A model generated the notes under the pieces. It made no database searches. It was not told where the DNA came from and worked only from the letters and a program-made list of their open reading frames with translations. The position numbers and the translations under genes were made by a program. A stretch of DNA of 64,000 nucleotides from an uncultured Paracoccaceae bacterium (GTDB lineage: Bacteria > Pseudomonadota > Alphaproteobacteria > Rhodobacterales > Rhodobacteraceae): positions 310,001-374,000 of the forward strand of contig CANLQK010000002.1 in NCBI GenBank assembly GCA_947493255.1, read 5' to 3'. Positions 45,722 through 54,798 of the stretch are shown here, piece by piece. Position 1 is the first letter of the stretch. Each line of letters begins with the position of its first letter.

Positions 45722-46792
45722 CTAAGCCTCAAGCCCTGCGGGGGGCGTGGCCCCGTTGGGGTACAGTGCGATTACCTTGAATAAGGAACCCATTTCTTCG
45801 GGGTGCGTCAAGCGGCGGTGGGCCGCAATGTGTGCGTCTAGCGCAGGACCAGCGAGAGACGTGGCGAGGGTTTGCGCACGTTGCGTGATGCCAAGGCGTT
45901 CGAGGAACACGCCTTGCGGGGTCACGCGAGAGTATTTGGCGGGGGCCGCATTTTGGGCGATGACCTCGAAATCCACATGGGCCGTGATGTCGGCTGTGCC
46001 GGGGGCATCAAACGGGTCCGTGGGTGCGTGGTCTTTTAACGCCTGAAGCGTATCGCCCAGCGAATGCCAGTCGCCGTAGTCGATGATTAACGCCGCGCCG
46101 CCGTTGTCTGCGATGCGTGCTGAAATTTGTGCCGTGATTGCTGGAAGCGCGGGGCAGGTTTCGACGATGTCACCGGTTCTTGTGTCATCGAGCCGGTCGT
46201 CCAGCATTGCGATGGGGGCTGCGGCAGATAGGCCCGCGGTAAGGATGCCGTTCTGTGCGCCGACTTGAACTTCGCGCCAACCGCCCGTGTCACGATGGAA
46301 TTGCCGGATGGGCAATGCGTCGAAGAATTCGTTGGCCACCAAGAACAGCGGCTGGTCAGGCAAGGACGTGATGTTGTCGTGCCACGTGGCGCTAGGAACA
46401 CGTTTGGCCTGTTCAGCGCGCAAAGTCGGCGAGGTTTCGACGAAGTGGACTTGGGCGGCGTTTACAAAACCAGGAACGCCAGCCGTAGCGCGCAATATGT
46501 CGGCCATAAGCGTGCCGCGACCGGGGCCAAGTTCGGCCAAAGTAAAAGGAGTAGGTTGGCCTTGGTCGAGCCACGCTTGCGCCAGCGATAGGCCGACAAG
46601 TTCGCCAAACATCTGGCTGATTTCCGGCGCAGTGGTGAAATCGCCTGCCGCGCCCAGTGGGTCACGGGTCGCGTAGTAGCCAAAGGTCGGGTGCATCAGC
46701 GCTTCGGCCATGTAGTCGGACAATGTGATCGGGCCGTTCGCATGGATGCGAGTGAGCAGGTGATCGGTCAAGCTTTTCGGGGGCGTTGTCAT
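45722..46792 (-). CDS. NDUFAF7/MidA-like SAM-dependent methyltransferase
   Basis: 356 residues. Landmarks of the family are ALMHPTFGYYATRDPLGAAGDFTTAPEISQMFGEL at the start, LAELGPGRGTLMADILRA as the SAM-binding loop, LVANEFFDALPIRQF and ALIIDYGDW. The mitochondrial homologue methylates an arginine of a complex I subunit; whether the bacterial protein does the same is not known. The start overlaps the lgt stop by four bases (ATGA), so lgt, this gene and pgeF are coupled. Confidence 0.9.
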   Translation of the reverse strand: MTTPPKSLTDHLLTRIHANGPITLSDYMAEALMHPTFGYYATRDPLGAAGDFTTAPEISQMFGELVGLSLAQAWLDQGQPTPFTLAELGPGRGTLMADILRATAGVPGFVNAAQVHFVETSPTLRAEQAKRVPSATWHDNITSLPDQPLFLVANEFFDALPIRQFHRDTGGWREVQVGAQNGILTAGLSAAAPIAMLDDRLDDTRTGDIVETCPALPAITAQISARIADNGGAALIIDYGDWHSLGDTLQALKDHAPTDPFDAPGTADITAHVDFEVIAQNAAPAKYSRVTPQGVFLERLGITQRAQTLATSLAGPALDAHIAAHRRLTHPEEMGSLFKVIALYPNGATPPAGLEA

Positions 46793-47703
46793 GCTGATTT
46801 GCGGGTGACGATGACCAAGATCAGGCCTGCCAAGATCATTGGGATTGAAAGGGCTTGGCCTTGGGTCAGGCCCCAGCTGCCAAAGTCATACGCCCAACCG
46901 ATGGGGTTGCTGGGCGATGTGAACTGCACATCCGGTTGGCGGGCGAATTCGATGATGAACCGCGACAGGCCATAGCCCATCAAAAAGACCGCCACGAGGG
47001 ACCATTGACGTTTCAGCCAGCCGCGCGTGAATGCGAGGAACAATATGATGGCGCCAAGCAGCAAGCCCTCGAGGCCTGCTTCGTAAAGCTGGCTTGGGTG
47101 GCGGGTGACCTCGGTGCCGTAATAGAACCAGTCACCTGCCGTCGTGCAGGGCTGCTGGGTCGGGTCGAAACACATGGACGGGAATTTCATGCCCCACGGA
47201 AGGTCGGTGGCGCGTCCGTATAATTCGGCGTTGATGAAATTGGCGAGGCGAACAAGAAGGATGGCAGGTGTTGCCGTTAGGGCGAGGATGTTTGCCACAT
47301 CGCCCAAGGCCGCGCCATAGCGCCGTGCGCACAAGATTACGGTAATGCAGACGCCGATAAACCCACCGTGGAACGACATGCCACCGTCCCAAACACGCAA
47401 GATCGACAACGGGTCGTCGCGGAATTGTCCGTCGCCGTAAAACAACACATACCCCAGCCGACCACCGGCGATGACGCCGATAATGACCCAAGTGAGCAGA
47501 TCTTCGATTTGGTCACGGGTGAGAGGGGGCGTGTCGTTGCGCCATAACGCAGTGCGGGCAATGGCGCGGGTGGCGATCCACCAGCCGATCAGAATGCCAA
47601 CAATATACCCCATTGCGTACCAACGCAGGGCAAAGGTTAGGCCAAAAAGCGAGATTGAAAAAATCTCGGGTGAAATATCGGGAAAGGGGATGCCGCCAGT
47701 CAT
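46789..47703 (-). CDS. lgt: Prolipoprotein diacylglyceryl transferase
   Basis: 304 residues, about seven membrane segments. Seen are ALRWYAMGYIVGILIGWW, GVIAGGRLGYVLFYG, FHGGFIGV and the signature region RLANFINAELYGRATDLPWGMKFP. Lgt transfers diacylglycerol from phosphatidylglycerol to the cysteine of prolipoproteins, the first step of lipoprotein maturation in the inner membrane. The ATG at 47703 is preferred over an upstream frame to 47742. First gene of lgt-methyltransferase-pgeF. Confidence 0.96.
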   Translation of the reverse strand: MTGGIPFPDISPEIFSISLFGLTFALRWYAMGYIVGILIGWWIATRAIARTALWRNDTPPLTRDQIEDLLTWVIIGVIAGGRLGYVLFYGDGQFRDDPLSILRVWDGGMSFHGGFIGVCITVILCARRYGAALGDVANILALTATPAILLVRLANFINAELYGRATDLPWGMKFPSMCFDPTQQPCTTAGDWFYYGTEVTRHPSQLYEAGLEGLLLGAIILFLAFTRGWLKRQWSLVAVFLMGYGLSRFIIEFARQPDVQFTSPSNPIGWAYDFGSWGLTQGQALSIPMILAGLILVIVTRKSA

Positions 47704-47804
47704 GGCCCCTTTAGTGCCGCACGGTGCGACGATGTCAACCACTCCACGGGGTTGTTATGTGCGGTATTGCGCCCCATATAGCTGTCAACAGAATGGAGAA
47801 AGCC

Positions 47805-48044
47805 ATGCAAACGCGAAACAAAGTCTTTGATGATTTGTCACAACTGATGACCAACGCCATGGGCGTGGCCCAAGGGGCAAAGGACGAAGCCCAGACGGCA
47901 GCGTCTGGTTTGGTTGACCGCTGGTTGGCGGACCGCGATTTCGTGACCCGCGAAGAATTCGAAGCGGTGCGCACGATGGCGCAAAAGGCACGCGAAGAAA
48001 ACGCAGCGCTGTTGGCGCGTATTGAAGCGTTGGAAAACAAGTAA
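47805..48044 (+). CDS. UbiK/BMFP accessory factor
   Basis: 79 residues: MQTRNKVFDDLSQLMTNAMGVAQGAKDEAQ, then VDRWLADRDFVTREEFEAVRTMAQKAREENAALLARIEALE. This is the BMFP layout, an amphipathic helix followed by a C-terminal coiled coil that trimerises. E. coli UbiK assists aerobic ubiquinone synthesis; in other bacteria the family is described as membrane-fusogenic. GGAG lies about 7 bases before the ATG. It is followed by a terminator. Confidence 0.88.
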   Translation: MQTRNKVFDDLSQLMTNAMGVAQGAKDEAQTAASGLVDRWLADRDFVTREEFEAVRTMAQKAREENAALLARIEALENK

Positions 48045-48081
48045 GCGGAGCGGCTTCGCCGCACATGATATTTTGACGATG

Positions 48082-48108
48082 GGGGCGACCGTTTGGTGGC
48101 CCCTTTTG
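48082..48108 (+). terminator. Terminator of the UbiK-like gene
   Basis: GGGGCGACC (48082-48090) and GGTGGCCCC (48095-48103) pair with one mismatch around GTTT and are followed by TTTTGCTT. Confidence 0.65.
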
Positions 48109-48281
48109 CTTAGGTGGGGGACGTTGGGGGCGTTTCACCAATGGGTGCGACCAATCACGAGGCCAAGATCAGGCCGCCGAGGCATAAGAAGACCCATACG
48201 TATTTGCATATAAATTACACGGATTTGGGCAGTTTTCGCGCCAACGAGGCTGTGTATGCTGATACGAAAGGATGAATTGAT

Positions 48282-48926
48282 ATGCAAAAAAGAACGCAAT
48301 CCGACCGAACGCTATTTTTGGTGCTCTTCACGCTTTGCCTTGTGCCTGTGTTGTCTGGTGGATTTCGGCTGTTTTCCATTGTGTTTCAGGGCTCCGCTGA
48401 ACCTGAAAACCTGAATTACCTTGCAAACCCATTGCCGATCGCTTTCCACATGATCGCTTACATGGCCTTTTGCGTCCTCGGGACGTTCCAAGTTGCACCT
48501 GTCTTTCGCCGCCGTCACATGGAGCTGCACCGGCTTTTGGGCCGCAGCCTTATTCCTGTGGGGTTGATCGCAGCGATTTCGGGCATCTGGATGACCCTTC
48601 AGTACCCGCCATTGCCGTCTAATGGTGAAACCGTCGGCTACGTTCGGATTCTGTTTGGGATTGGGATGATCGTGTGTCTCGTTCTTGGTGCTGTCGCGAT
48701 CCGACGTCGTGATATCCCCAAGCATCAAATTTGGATGCTGCGCAGTTACGCGATTGGGCTTGGGGCGAGCTCACAGGCGCTTGTTGCGATCCCGTGGTTT
48801 GCTTTCATTGGCCAGCCTCAAGGCGCCCCTTGGGCGTTCGCTATGTTCGCGGTTTGGGTGTTTAATCTAGCCGTTGCCGAGTGGTTTATGAAAAGCCATC
48901 GTTCACAATCCCCCATTTCTTCCTAA
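48282..48926 (+). CDS. DUF2306 family membrane protein
   Basis: 214 residues with about six membrane helices. The conserved histidines lie in IAFHMIAYMAF, ELHRLLGRSLIP and PKHQIWMLRSYAIGLGASSQ, the typical DUF2306 pattern, which may bind heme or quinone. The role is unknown. It is monocistronic, with 237 bp before it that hold the UbiK terminator and presumably its promoter. Confidence 0.82.
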   Translation: MQKRTQSDRTLFLVLFTLCLVPVLSGGFRLFSIVFQGSAEPENLNYLANPLPIAFHMIAYMAFCVLGTFQVAPVFRRRHMELHRLLGRSLIPVGLIAAISGIWMTLQYPPLPSNGETVGYVRILFGIGMIVCLVLGAVAIRRRDIPKHQIWMLRSYAIGLGASSQALVAIPWFAFIGQPQGAPWAFAMFAVWVFNLAVAEWFMKSHRSQSPISS

Positions 48927-48942
48927 GGCAGCCCTGCAGCCA

Positions 48943-50118
48943 TCAGAGCCGACCGGTTGGCCGAACCATTGTACCGCAGACAATGCTGGTGAGCAGGTTT
49001 GGGATTGGGCTGATTTGGCTGGCAGGGAAAAGGATTTTGTCACGCAAAAGCGGCAGCAGTTGGCTGTCGGATTGATACATTGGCGTAAAACCCCACGACA
49101 TTGCCTGATAGATTTTTGTGTGAAGGCGTCGGGCGCGTGCGTAAGCGGGCAGGGCCTGTTTGAGGCTGCGGGTTTTGAGAGCCTTGGCCAGTGCAGATGC
49201 GTCCAAAAGGGCCATGTTGGCCCCTTGTCCCAATTGCGGTGATGCGCGGTGAGCGGCATCGCCGATGTGGACTAAGCGATTGTTATAGGGGCGGTTTAAT
49301 GTGCCGTGGCTATAGCGCGCCATCGTCATTTGATCAGGGTCGGTGATTTGATCCAAGAAGGGCGAGAGGGCGGGCCAGAGGGTTGTGGCCTCGGCCTTCC
49401 AAGCATCCAAACCAGCGGATTTCCAAGCGTCGTAAGAGGTGGCCGGCAAAGACCAGAAGACGGCGGCCTTAGGGCCCGTTTCGTTTGGCAGTTGGCCGAT
49501 CGGCAGGACGCCAATCATGTGCGACGCTTTGACGTAACGCTGGCTGAGGTGGTGCAAGGGGATGTCAGTTTCGGGCCAATCGACTGTGCCCCAGATGGCG
49601 CCGTAAGCCAGCGGTTTGGTTTTGATTGGCGACAGCGGCGAGCCTGCACCCGCGGCGTCGATGACCAAGTCGAAGGGGCCGTGCACGTCGTGGGTGTCGG
49701 TGAAAACTTCAACGCTTTCATTGTCTTGGCGCACGGATGTGATTTGGGCAGCTGATTGCAACGTAATTCCGGAACGCGTGTTCATCGCCTGCCAAAGGGC
49801 ATCGAACAGGGCGGCGCGGTGGATGGCCAAACCATAGGCGTTAGGGTCGTTTAGGTCGTAATGTACGTCAAGAACACGGTCCCCCGTATTGGCCTCGAGG
49901 CCGAGCATATGGGTGACGCGGTTGCCGAGGGCGTTTGCACGGGGCAACGCGCCCACCTCGGCCAGAACCTGTTGGCCCACCGGTTGGATCACAAGGCCAG
50001 AGCCCACGGGTTGGGGCGTGTCGAACTGATCGAAAATGGTGATGTCGTGCCCGTCGTCTGCCAAAAGGCTGGCGGCTGTAAGGCCACCCATTCCGGCGCC
50101 GATGATTGCGATGCGCAT
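48943..50118 (-). CDS. FAD-dependent monooxygenase (PHBH fold)
   Basis: 391 residues. The N-terminal dinucleotide motif is AIIGAGMGGLTAASLLADDGHDITIFD, and the second FAD motif is RLVHIGDAAHRASPQLGQGANMALLDA, as in salicylate or 6-hydroxynicotinate hydroxylases. The DG motif region is DLVIDAAGAGSPL. The substrate is unknown; no aromatic pathway is nearby. The ATG at 50118 starts the Rossmann fold directly; the frame is open further to 50352 but crosses the 11-bp repeat array and is not protein-like. Confidence 0.88.
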   Translation of the reverse strand: MRIAIIGAGMGGLTAASLLADDGHDITIFDQFDTPQPVGSGLVIQPVGQQVLAEVGALPRANALGNRVTHMLGLEANTGDRVLDVHYDLNDPNAYGLAIHRAALFDALWQAMNTRSGITLQSAAQITSVRQDNESVEVFTDTHDVHGPFDLVIDAAGAGSPLSPIKTKPLAYGAIWGTVDWPETDIPLHHLSQRYVKASHMIGVLPIGQLPNETGPKAAVFWSLPATSYDAWKSAGLDAWKAEATTLWPALSPFLDQITDPDQMTMARYSHGTLNRPYNNRLVHIGDAAHRASPQLGQGANMALLDASALAKALKTRSLKQALPAYARARRLHTKIYQAMSWGFTPMYQSDSQLLPLLRDKILFPASQISPIPNLLTSIVCGTMVRPTGRL

Positions 50119-50143
50119 GTGCGAAAACCCCCGAAAAATACAA

Positions 50144-50183
50144 TATGGGTTTGGTATGGGTCCAGTATGGGTCTGGTATTGCT
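50144..50183 (-). repeat. Second array of 11-bp direct repeats
   Basis: TATGGGTTTGG (50144), TATGGGTCCAG (50155) and TATGGGTCTGG (50166) are followed by TATTGCT (50177-50183). It equals the array at 29888-29927 except that the first and third units are exchanged. It begins 25 bp upstream of the monooxygenase start, and lies 233 bp before ileS on the other strand. Confidence 0.7.
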
Positions 50184-50415
50184 CGGATACGGGAGATGGC
50201 CGAACAGTGAAACCGAAAAATGGTCGCAGGACGCGGTTAATGTGCGGGTTTACGCGAGGCGCGGGGCTGGTATAACGCCCGTCATGATGATGCGTCTGAT
50301 CCAGATTATTCGAATTACATCCCCGGCGCTGTAAACACAGACGCCGGGCCAAGGTGTATGAGCGATCCGCACCGCCAAACCCCTATGACATTTGCCGAGA
50401 TGAAGGACGCCTGAC

Positions 50416-53334
50416 ATGTGCGCCGAAAAAACCGAATATAAAGAGACATTGAACCTGCCACGCACGGAGTTCCCGATGCGCGCGGGATTGCCCAAACGTG
50501 AACCACAGTGGCTAGAGCGCTGGGCCGAGATGGGCGTGTACGAAAAGCTGCGCGAGAAGGCGAAGTCTGAGGACCGCCAATCGTTCACGCTGCACGATGG
50601 CCCGCCCTATGCGAACGGGCATTTGCACATCGGGCACGCGTTGAACAAGATCCTGAAAGACATGGTTGTGCGGTCCCAACAGATGATGGGCAAAGACGCG
50701 CGCTATATCCCCGGTTGGGATTGTCACGGTTTGCCGATCGAGTGGAAGATCGAAGAGAAGTACCGCGAGAAGGGCAAAGACAAAGACGACGTTGATGTTG
50801 TTGAGTTCCGCCAAGAGTGCCGCGATTTTGCCGCCGGTTGGGTGGATATCCAACGCGAAGAATTCAAACGTTTGGGCATTCAGGGCAAATGGGACAACCC
50901 ATACCTGACAATGAATTTCCACGCGGAACGCGTGATCGCCGAGGAATTCCAGAAGTTCCTGATGACGGGCACGTTGTACCAAGGGTCCAAGCCTGTGATG
51001 TGGTCGCCGGTTGAACAAACCGCATTGGCCGAGGCCGAGGTCGAGTACCACGACAAAGAGAGCTTTACGATCTGGGTGAAGTTCGCTGTTGATGCCGGTG
51101 ATCTGGCAGGTGCGAAGGTTGTCATCTGGACGACCACACCTTGGACGATCCCGTCTAACAAGGCGGTCGTTTACGGCGAAAACTATGACTACGGGTTGTA
51201 TGAGGTCGTCGAGACGCCAGAGGAATGCTGGGCCGAGGTGGGTGAGAAATTCTTGCTGGCTGACAAGCTGGCGGCGGACGTGTTTGCCAAGGCGCGTTTG
51301 GAAGACGGTCATTGGAAACGCGTGCGCGCGGTTCCAGCAGAAGAGTTGGCTGGCCTGTCGTTAAAGCACCCGTTGAACGGTGTCGAAGGCGGCAATGGCG
51401 AGTGGGATGATCTGCGTGATTTCCGTGCTGCTGATTTTGTGACCGACGAAGAAGGCACGGGGTTTGTGCACTGTGCGCCGTCACACGGGATGGAAGAATT
51501 CGAGCTTTACCGTGATCTGGGCATGTTGGCCGATGTCATCACCTACAACGTGATGGATGATGGGTCGTTCCGCGAGGACCTGCCGTTCTTTGGTGGCAAA
51601 CGTATTTTGCGCGAGAAGGCCAAGAAGGGGAATTGGGAAGGCGATGCGAACGCTGCGATCATGTCCAAGCTGGCCGAAGTCGGCGGGTTGTTGGCACGTG
51701 GTAAGATCAAACACTCCTACCCGCATTCTTGGCGGTCAAAAGCGCCTATCATCTATCGCAACACACCGCAGTGGTTTGCCGCTGTTGATAAGGCCGTGGG
51801 CGATGGTCAGGACACCTATGGCACGACGATCCGTGAACGCGCGTTGCGCTCGATCGACGAGCTGGTGGAATGGACACCGCAGAAGGGGCGCAATCGCCTT
51901 TATTCCATGATCGAGGCGCGGCCGGATTGGGTGTTGTCCCGTCAACGGGCATGGGGTGTGCCGCTGACCTGTTTCGTGCGCAAGGGCGCGCAGCCGACGG
52001 ATGCGGATTATCTGTTGCGGGACGAGGCTGTGAATGCGCGCATCTTGCAGGCCTTTGAAGAAGAGGGCGCGGATGCGTGGTACATGGCCGGTGCGAAGGC
52101 GCGGTTCTTGGGTAATGAGCATGACCCTGAAGAGTGGATTCAGGTTATGGACGTGTTGGACGTTTGGTTTGATTCCGGTTCGACCCACGCGTTTACATTG
52201 CGCGACCGTGAAGACGGATCCGACGATGGTTTGGCTGACCTCTACCTTGAGGGTACGGACCAACACCGTGGGTGGTTCCATTCATCCATGTTGCAGGGCT
52301 GTGGCACCATGGGCCGTGCGCCGTACCGTGGGGTTTTGACCCACGGGTTTACGCTTGATGAGAAGGGCATGAAGATGTCCAAATCCGTTGGCAACACTGT
52401 GGCGCCTGAGAAGGTGGTGCAGCAATACGGTGCAGATATCCTGCGTTTGTGGGTGGCACAGGCCGATTACACTGTCGATCTGCGGATCGGGGATGAAATT
52501 CTGAAAGGTGTGGCCGATAGCTATCGCCGCCTTCGTAACACGGTGCGGTTTATGTTGGGGTCCTTGGCGGACTTTGACCCAGCGAAGGCCGTGGCTCGCG
52601 AAGACATGCCAGAGTTGGAGCAGCTGATCTTGCACAAGCTGGCCGTCTTGGACGGTGTGGTGCGTGAGGGTTACGCGAAATACGATTTCCAAGGTGTGTT
52701 CCGCGCGATCTTCGAATTCGCGACGCTGGATTTGTCGTCGTTCTATTTCGATATCCGTAAGGATGCGTTGTATTGTGATGGCGATACCGAACGCCAGCGG
52801 GCTGCGTTGACGGTTCTGGATGCGCTTTATGCACGGTTGACCACATGGTTGGCCCCGATCCTGACATTTACGATGGAAGAGGTCTGGCTGGAGCGGAATG
52901 GCGAAGAGACGTCGGTGCATTTGGTCGATTTCCCAGATACGCCTGCTGATTGGCGCGATGATGAACTGGCCGCACGATCCGAAGTTGTGCGCGCGGTGCG
53001 CCGCGTGGTGACGGGTGCTTTGGAAGAACAGCGCACGGCCAAAGTCATTGGGTCGTCGTTGGAGGCAGCACCGACGGTGTATCTGTCTGCGGAATTGGCG
53101 AAAGTGATCACCAACCCAGAAACATTCGCTGACCTGTGCATCACCAGCCAGATCAACATCGTTGAAGGCGATGCACCGGAGGGCGCGTTTGCCTTGGATG
53201 ATGTGGCCGGTGTTGGCGTTGTGTTCGACATGTCAGAGGGTGAGAAATGCCAGCGTTGTTGGAAGATTTTGCCTGATGTGGGCAGCCATTCCCACGACGG
53301 TGTTTGCGGCCGCTGCAATAGCGCGCTGAGCTAA
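50416..53334 (+). CDS. ileS: Isoleucine--tRNA ligase
   Basis: 972 residues, class I. Seen are the HIGH-type motif GHLHIGHALNK near residue 72, the editing (CP1) domain with VIWTTTPWTIPSNKAV, the KMSKS loop GMKMSKSVGNTV near residue 655, and a C-terminal zinc finger CQRCWKILPDVGSHSHDGVCGRC. It charges tRNA-Ile and edits valine. AAGGA lies 9 bases before the ATG. No T-box is expected or seen. A hairpin and a short tandem repeat follow the stop. Confidence 0.98.
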   Translation: MCAEKTEYKETLNLPRTEFPMRAGLPKREPQWLERWAEMGVYEKLREKAKSEDRQSFTLHDGPPYANGHLHIGHALNKILKDMVVRSQQMMGKDARYIPGWDCHGLPIEWKIEEKYREKGKDKDDVDVVEFRQECRDFAAGWVDIQREEFKRLGIQGKWDNPYLTMNFHAERVIAEEFQKFLMTGTLYQGSKPVMWSPVEQTALAEAEVEYHDKESFTIWVKFAVDAGDLAGAKVVIWTTTPWTIPSNKAVVYGENYDYGLYEVVETPEECWAEVGEKFLLADKLAADVFAKARLEDGHWKRVRAVPAEELAGLSLKHPLNGVEGGNGEWDDLRDFRAADFVTDEEGTGFVHCAPSHGMEEFELYRDLGMLADVITYNVMDDGSFREDLPFFGGKRILREKAKKGNWEGDANAAIMSKLAEVGGLLARGKIKHSYPHSWRSKAPIIYRNTPQWFAAVDKAVGDGQDTYGTTIRERALRSIDELVEWTPQKGRNRLYSMIEARPDWVLSRQRAWGVPLTCFVRKGAQPTDADYLLRDEAVNARILQAFEEEGADAWYMAGAKARFLGNEHDPEEWIQVMDVLDVWFDSGSTHAFTLRDREDGSDDGLADLYLEGTDQHRGWFHSSMLQGCGTMGRAPYRGVLTHGFTLDEKGMKMSKSVGNTVAPEKVVQQYGADILRLWVAQADYTVDLRIGDEILKGVADSYRRLRNTVRFMLGSLADFDPAKAVAREDMPELEQLILHKLAVLDGVVREGYAKYDFQGVFRAIFEFATLDLSSFYFDIRKDALYCDGDTERQRAALTVLDALYARLTTWLAPILTFTMEEVWLERNGEETSVHLVDFPDTPADWRDDELAARSEVVRAVRRVVTGALEEQRTAKVIGSSLEAAPTVYLSAELAKVITNPETFADLCITSQINIVEGDAPEGAFALDDVAGVGVVFDMSEGEKCQRCWKILPDVGSHSHDGVCGRCNSALS

Positions 53335-53343
53335 ATGTAGGTC

Positions 53344-53411
53344 GGCGCCAAAGCCGTAAGGCTTTGGCGCCCCCCGCCCGCCGCAGGCGAAAACCCCGCC
53401 CGCCGCAGGCG
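53344..53411 (+). repeat. Hairpin and 22-bp tandem repeat after ileS
   Basis: A perfect 12-bp stem GGCGCCAAAGCC/GGCTTTGGCGCC (53344-53355 and 53360-53371, GTAA loop) is followed by two copies of CCCCGCCCGCCGCAGGCG (53372-53389 and 53394-53411), period 22 bp. The stem may end the ileS transcript although no T run follows. Confidence 0.65.
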
Positions 53412-53472
53412 CAGAGGCGCGATAGCGCATCTTTCGGATTGCGGGTATCGATTGCTCCGGCGAAGATGGGCT

Positions 53473-53925
53473 ATGTATTCTTTGTCCATTCCAACCCAGT
53501 TCGGACCGTTGACCCTGATTCAAGAGGGAGAAGCGATCACGCGCCTTGAATGGGATGGGGACTTCAGCGACGAAACACCATTGCTACGGGAAGCCGCAGC
53601 GCAATTGCGGGCCTATGATGCTGGCACTTTGCAGGTTTTTGATTTGCCGTTCGACGTGGCTGGGTCGGATTTTCAACGGGCCGTTTGCGCGCAGATGTCT
53701 GCTATCCCCTATGGCGAAACAGTGACCTATGGTGACATTGCCAAAACGCTAGGGGCACCGGCCCAGGCAGTAGGGTCGGCATGTGGTGGAAACCCGATCC
53801 CCGTTCTCATTCCCTGCCATCGGGTGATGGGGGCCAAAGGGCTGACTGGGTTCTCTGGAAAAGGTGGGGTGGAAACCAAGGTTGCATTATTGCGCCATGA
53901 AGGTGCCGGCGGTTTCCTGATTTAG
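53473..53925 (+). CDS. ogt: Methylated-DNA--protein-cysteine S-methyltransferase
   Basis: 150 residues. The active site IPCHRVMG is at residues 113-120 with the acceptor cysteine at 115, preceded by the DNA-binding helix region VTYGDIAKTLGAPAQAVGSACGGNP. It removes methyl groups from O6-methylguanine by suicide transfer. It lacks an Ada regulatory domain. The ATG at 53473 gives a typical start YSLSIPTQFGPL; a TTG at 53452 is in frame. Confidence 0.93.
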   Translation: MYSLSIPTQFGPLTLIQEGEAITRLEWDGDFSDETPLLREAAAQLRAYDAGTLQVFDLPFDVAGSDFQRAVCAQMSAIPYGETVTYGDIAKTLGAPAQAVGSACGGNPIPVLIPCHRVMGAKGLTGFSGKGGVETKVALLRHEGAGGFLI

Positions 53926-54621
53926 TTATCCATCTGGCCCATGAAGGACCTGTTGCACAGCGCCTGCAAGCAACAAATAGAGCGATGACACCATCAACCC
54001 CCAAAAGATGAGCGCGGCGGGCGCAAAGTCGTTCCATGCGGCAAGGCCGGCGAACAAGGTCCATGCCAGCGCTATGGGTAAAGACAGGTTGCTCCATCGT
54101 TTTGTGCGCACAGGGTGGATGAATTTTATCGGAACGAACATCGCGGCTGCCAAGACGGCCACCAATATCATGCAGGCCCACCACGGCGGCGAAAGCGCAA
54201 ACAACACAAGGATCAGCATGTTCCAGCAGCCCGGAAAGCCGGAAAACGAATTATCTTTCGTTTTCATGCGAGTATCGCAGAAATAAAGCGCCGACGCGAA
54301 GGTGATGACAATGACGGCCAACCAGCCGGACCAACCGGCCATAAGGCCTGATGCGTAAAGGGCATATGCTGGAATGAAGACATAGGTCAGGTAGTCGATG
54401 ATTAGGTCCAACAACACGCCATCAAATTGGGGGGCGTTTGTTTTGACGTCGAATTTGCGGGCCAGTGGGCCATCGATGCCGTCTACTGCAAAGGCCACAA
54501 TGAGCCAGACAAACATCCCCGACCAGTCGCGGTTGATGGCTTCTAGCATGGCGAGCATGGCGAACACGGCGCCGGAGGCTGTGAGCCAGTGGACGGCGAG
54601 GGCTTTGGTTTGTGCATTCAT
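53926..54621 (-). CDS. pcs: Phosphatidylcholine synthase
   Basis: 231 residues, about eight membrane segments. The CDP-alcohol phosphotransferase motif reads DGPLAR (residues 50-55) then G68, D72 and D76; the 12-residue gap between the Arg and the Gly is that of Pcs-type enzymes. Pcs condenses CDP-diacylglycerol with choline to phosphatidylcholine in the inner membrane, as in rhizobia and many Rhodobacteraceae. The ATG at 54621 is the usual start; the frame is open to 54813 but the extra part is not conserved-looking. Confidence 0.9.
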   Translation of the reverse strand: MNAQTKALAVHWLTASGAVFAMLAMLEAINRDWSGMFVWLIVAFAVDGIDGPLARKFDVKTNAPQFDGVLLDLIIDYLTYVFIPAYALYASGLMAGWSGWLAVIVITFASALYFCDTRMKTKDNSFSGFPGCWNMLILVLFALSPPWWACMILVAVLAAAMFVPIKFIHPVRTKRWSNLSLPIALAWTLFAGLAAWNDFAPAALIFWGLMVSSLYLLLAGAVQQVLHGPDG

Positions 54622-54798
54622 GCAGGGGCTTGTGGCGTAAAATAGAGGCTGCGGCAAGCGGCACGCGTTTGGTGGGGGTGGGGAAGCATAAATTTCCAAC
54701 ACCCCACGAATCTTAACATCCTTGTGAGACGGGATGGTTAAATACGAATAGAGCAGTACATTCCTGCCTATCGAGAATCCATTCCAAAGGAAAAGCCC

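Noticed and set aside
48181-48215. Third copy of the 11-bp repeat (AGACCCATAC upstream of the DUF2306 gene)
   Set aside because: Only a single unit-like match is present, without tandem copies, so chance cannot be excluded.
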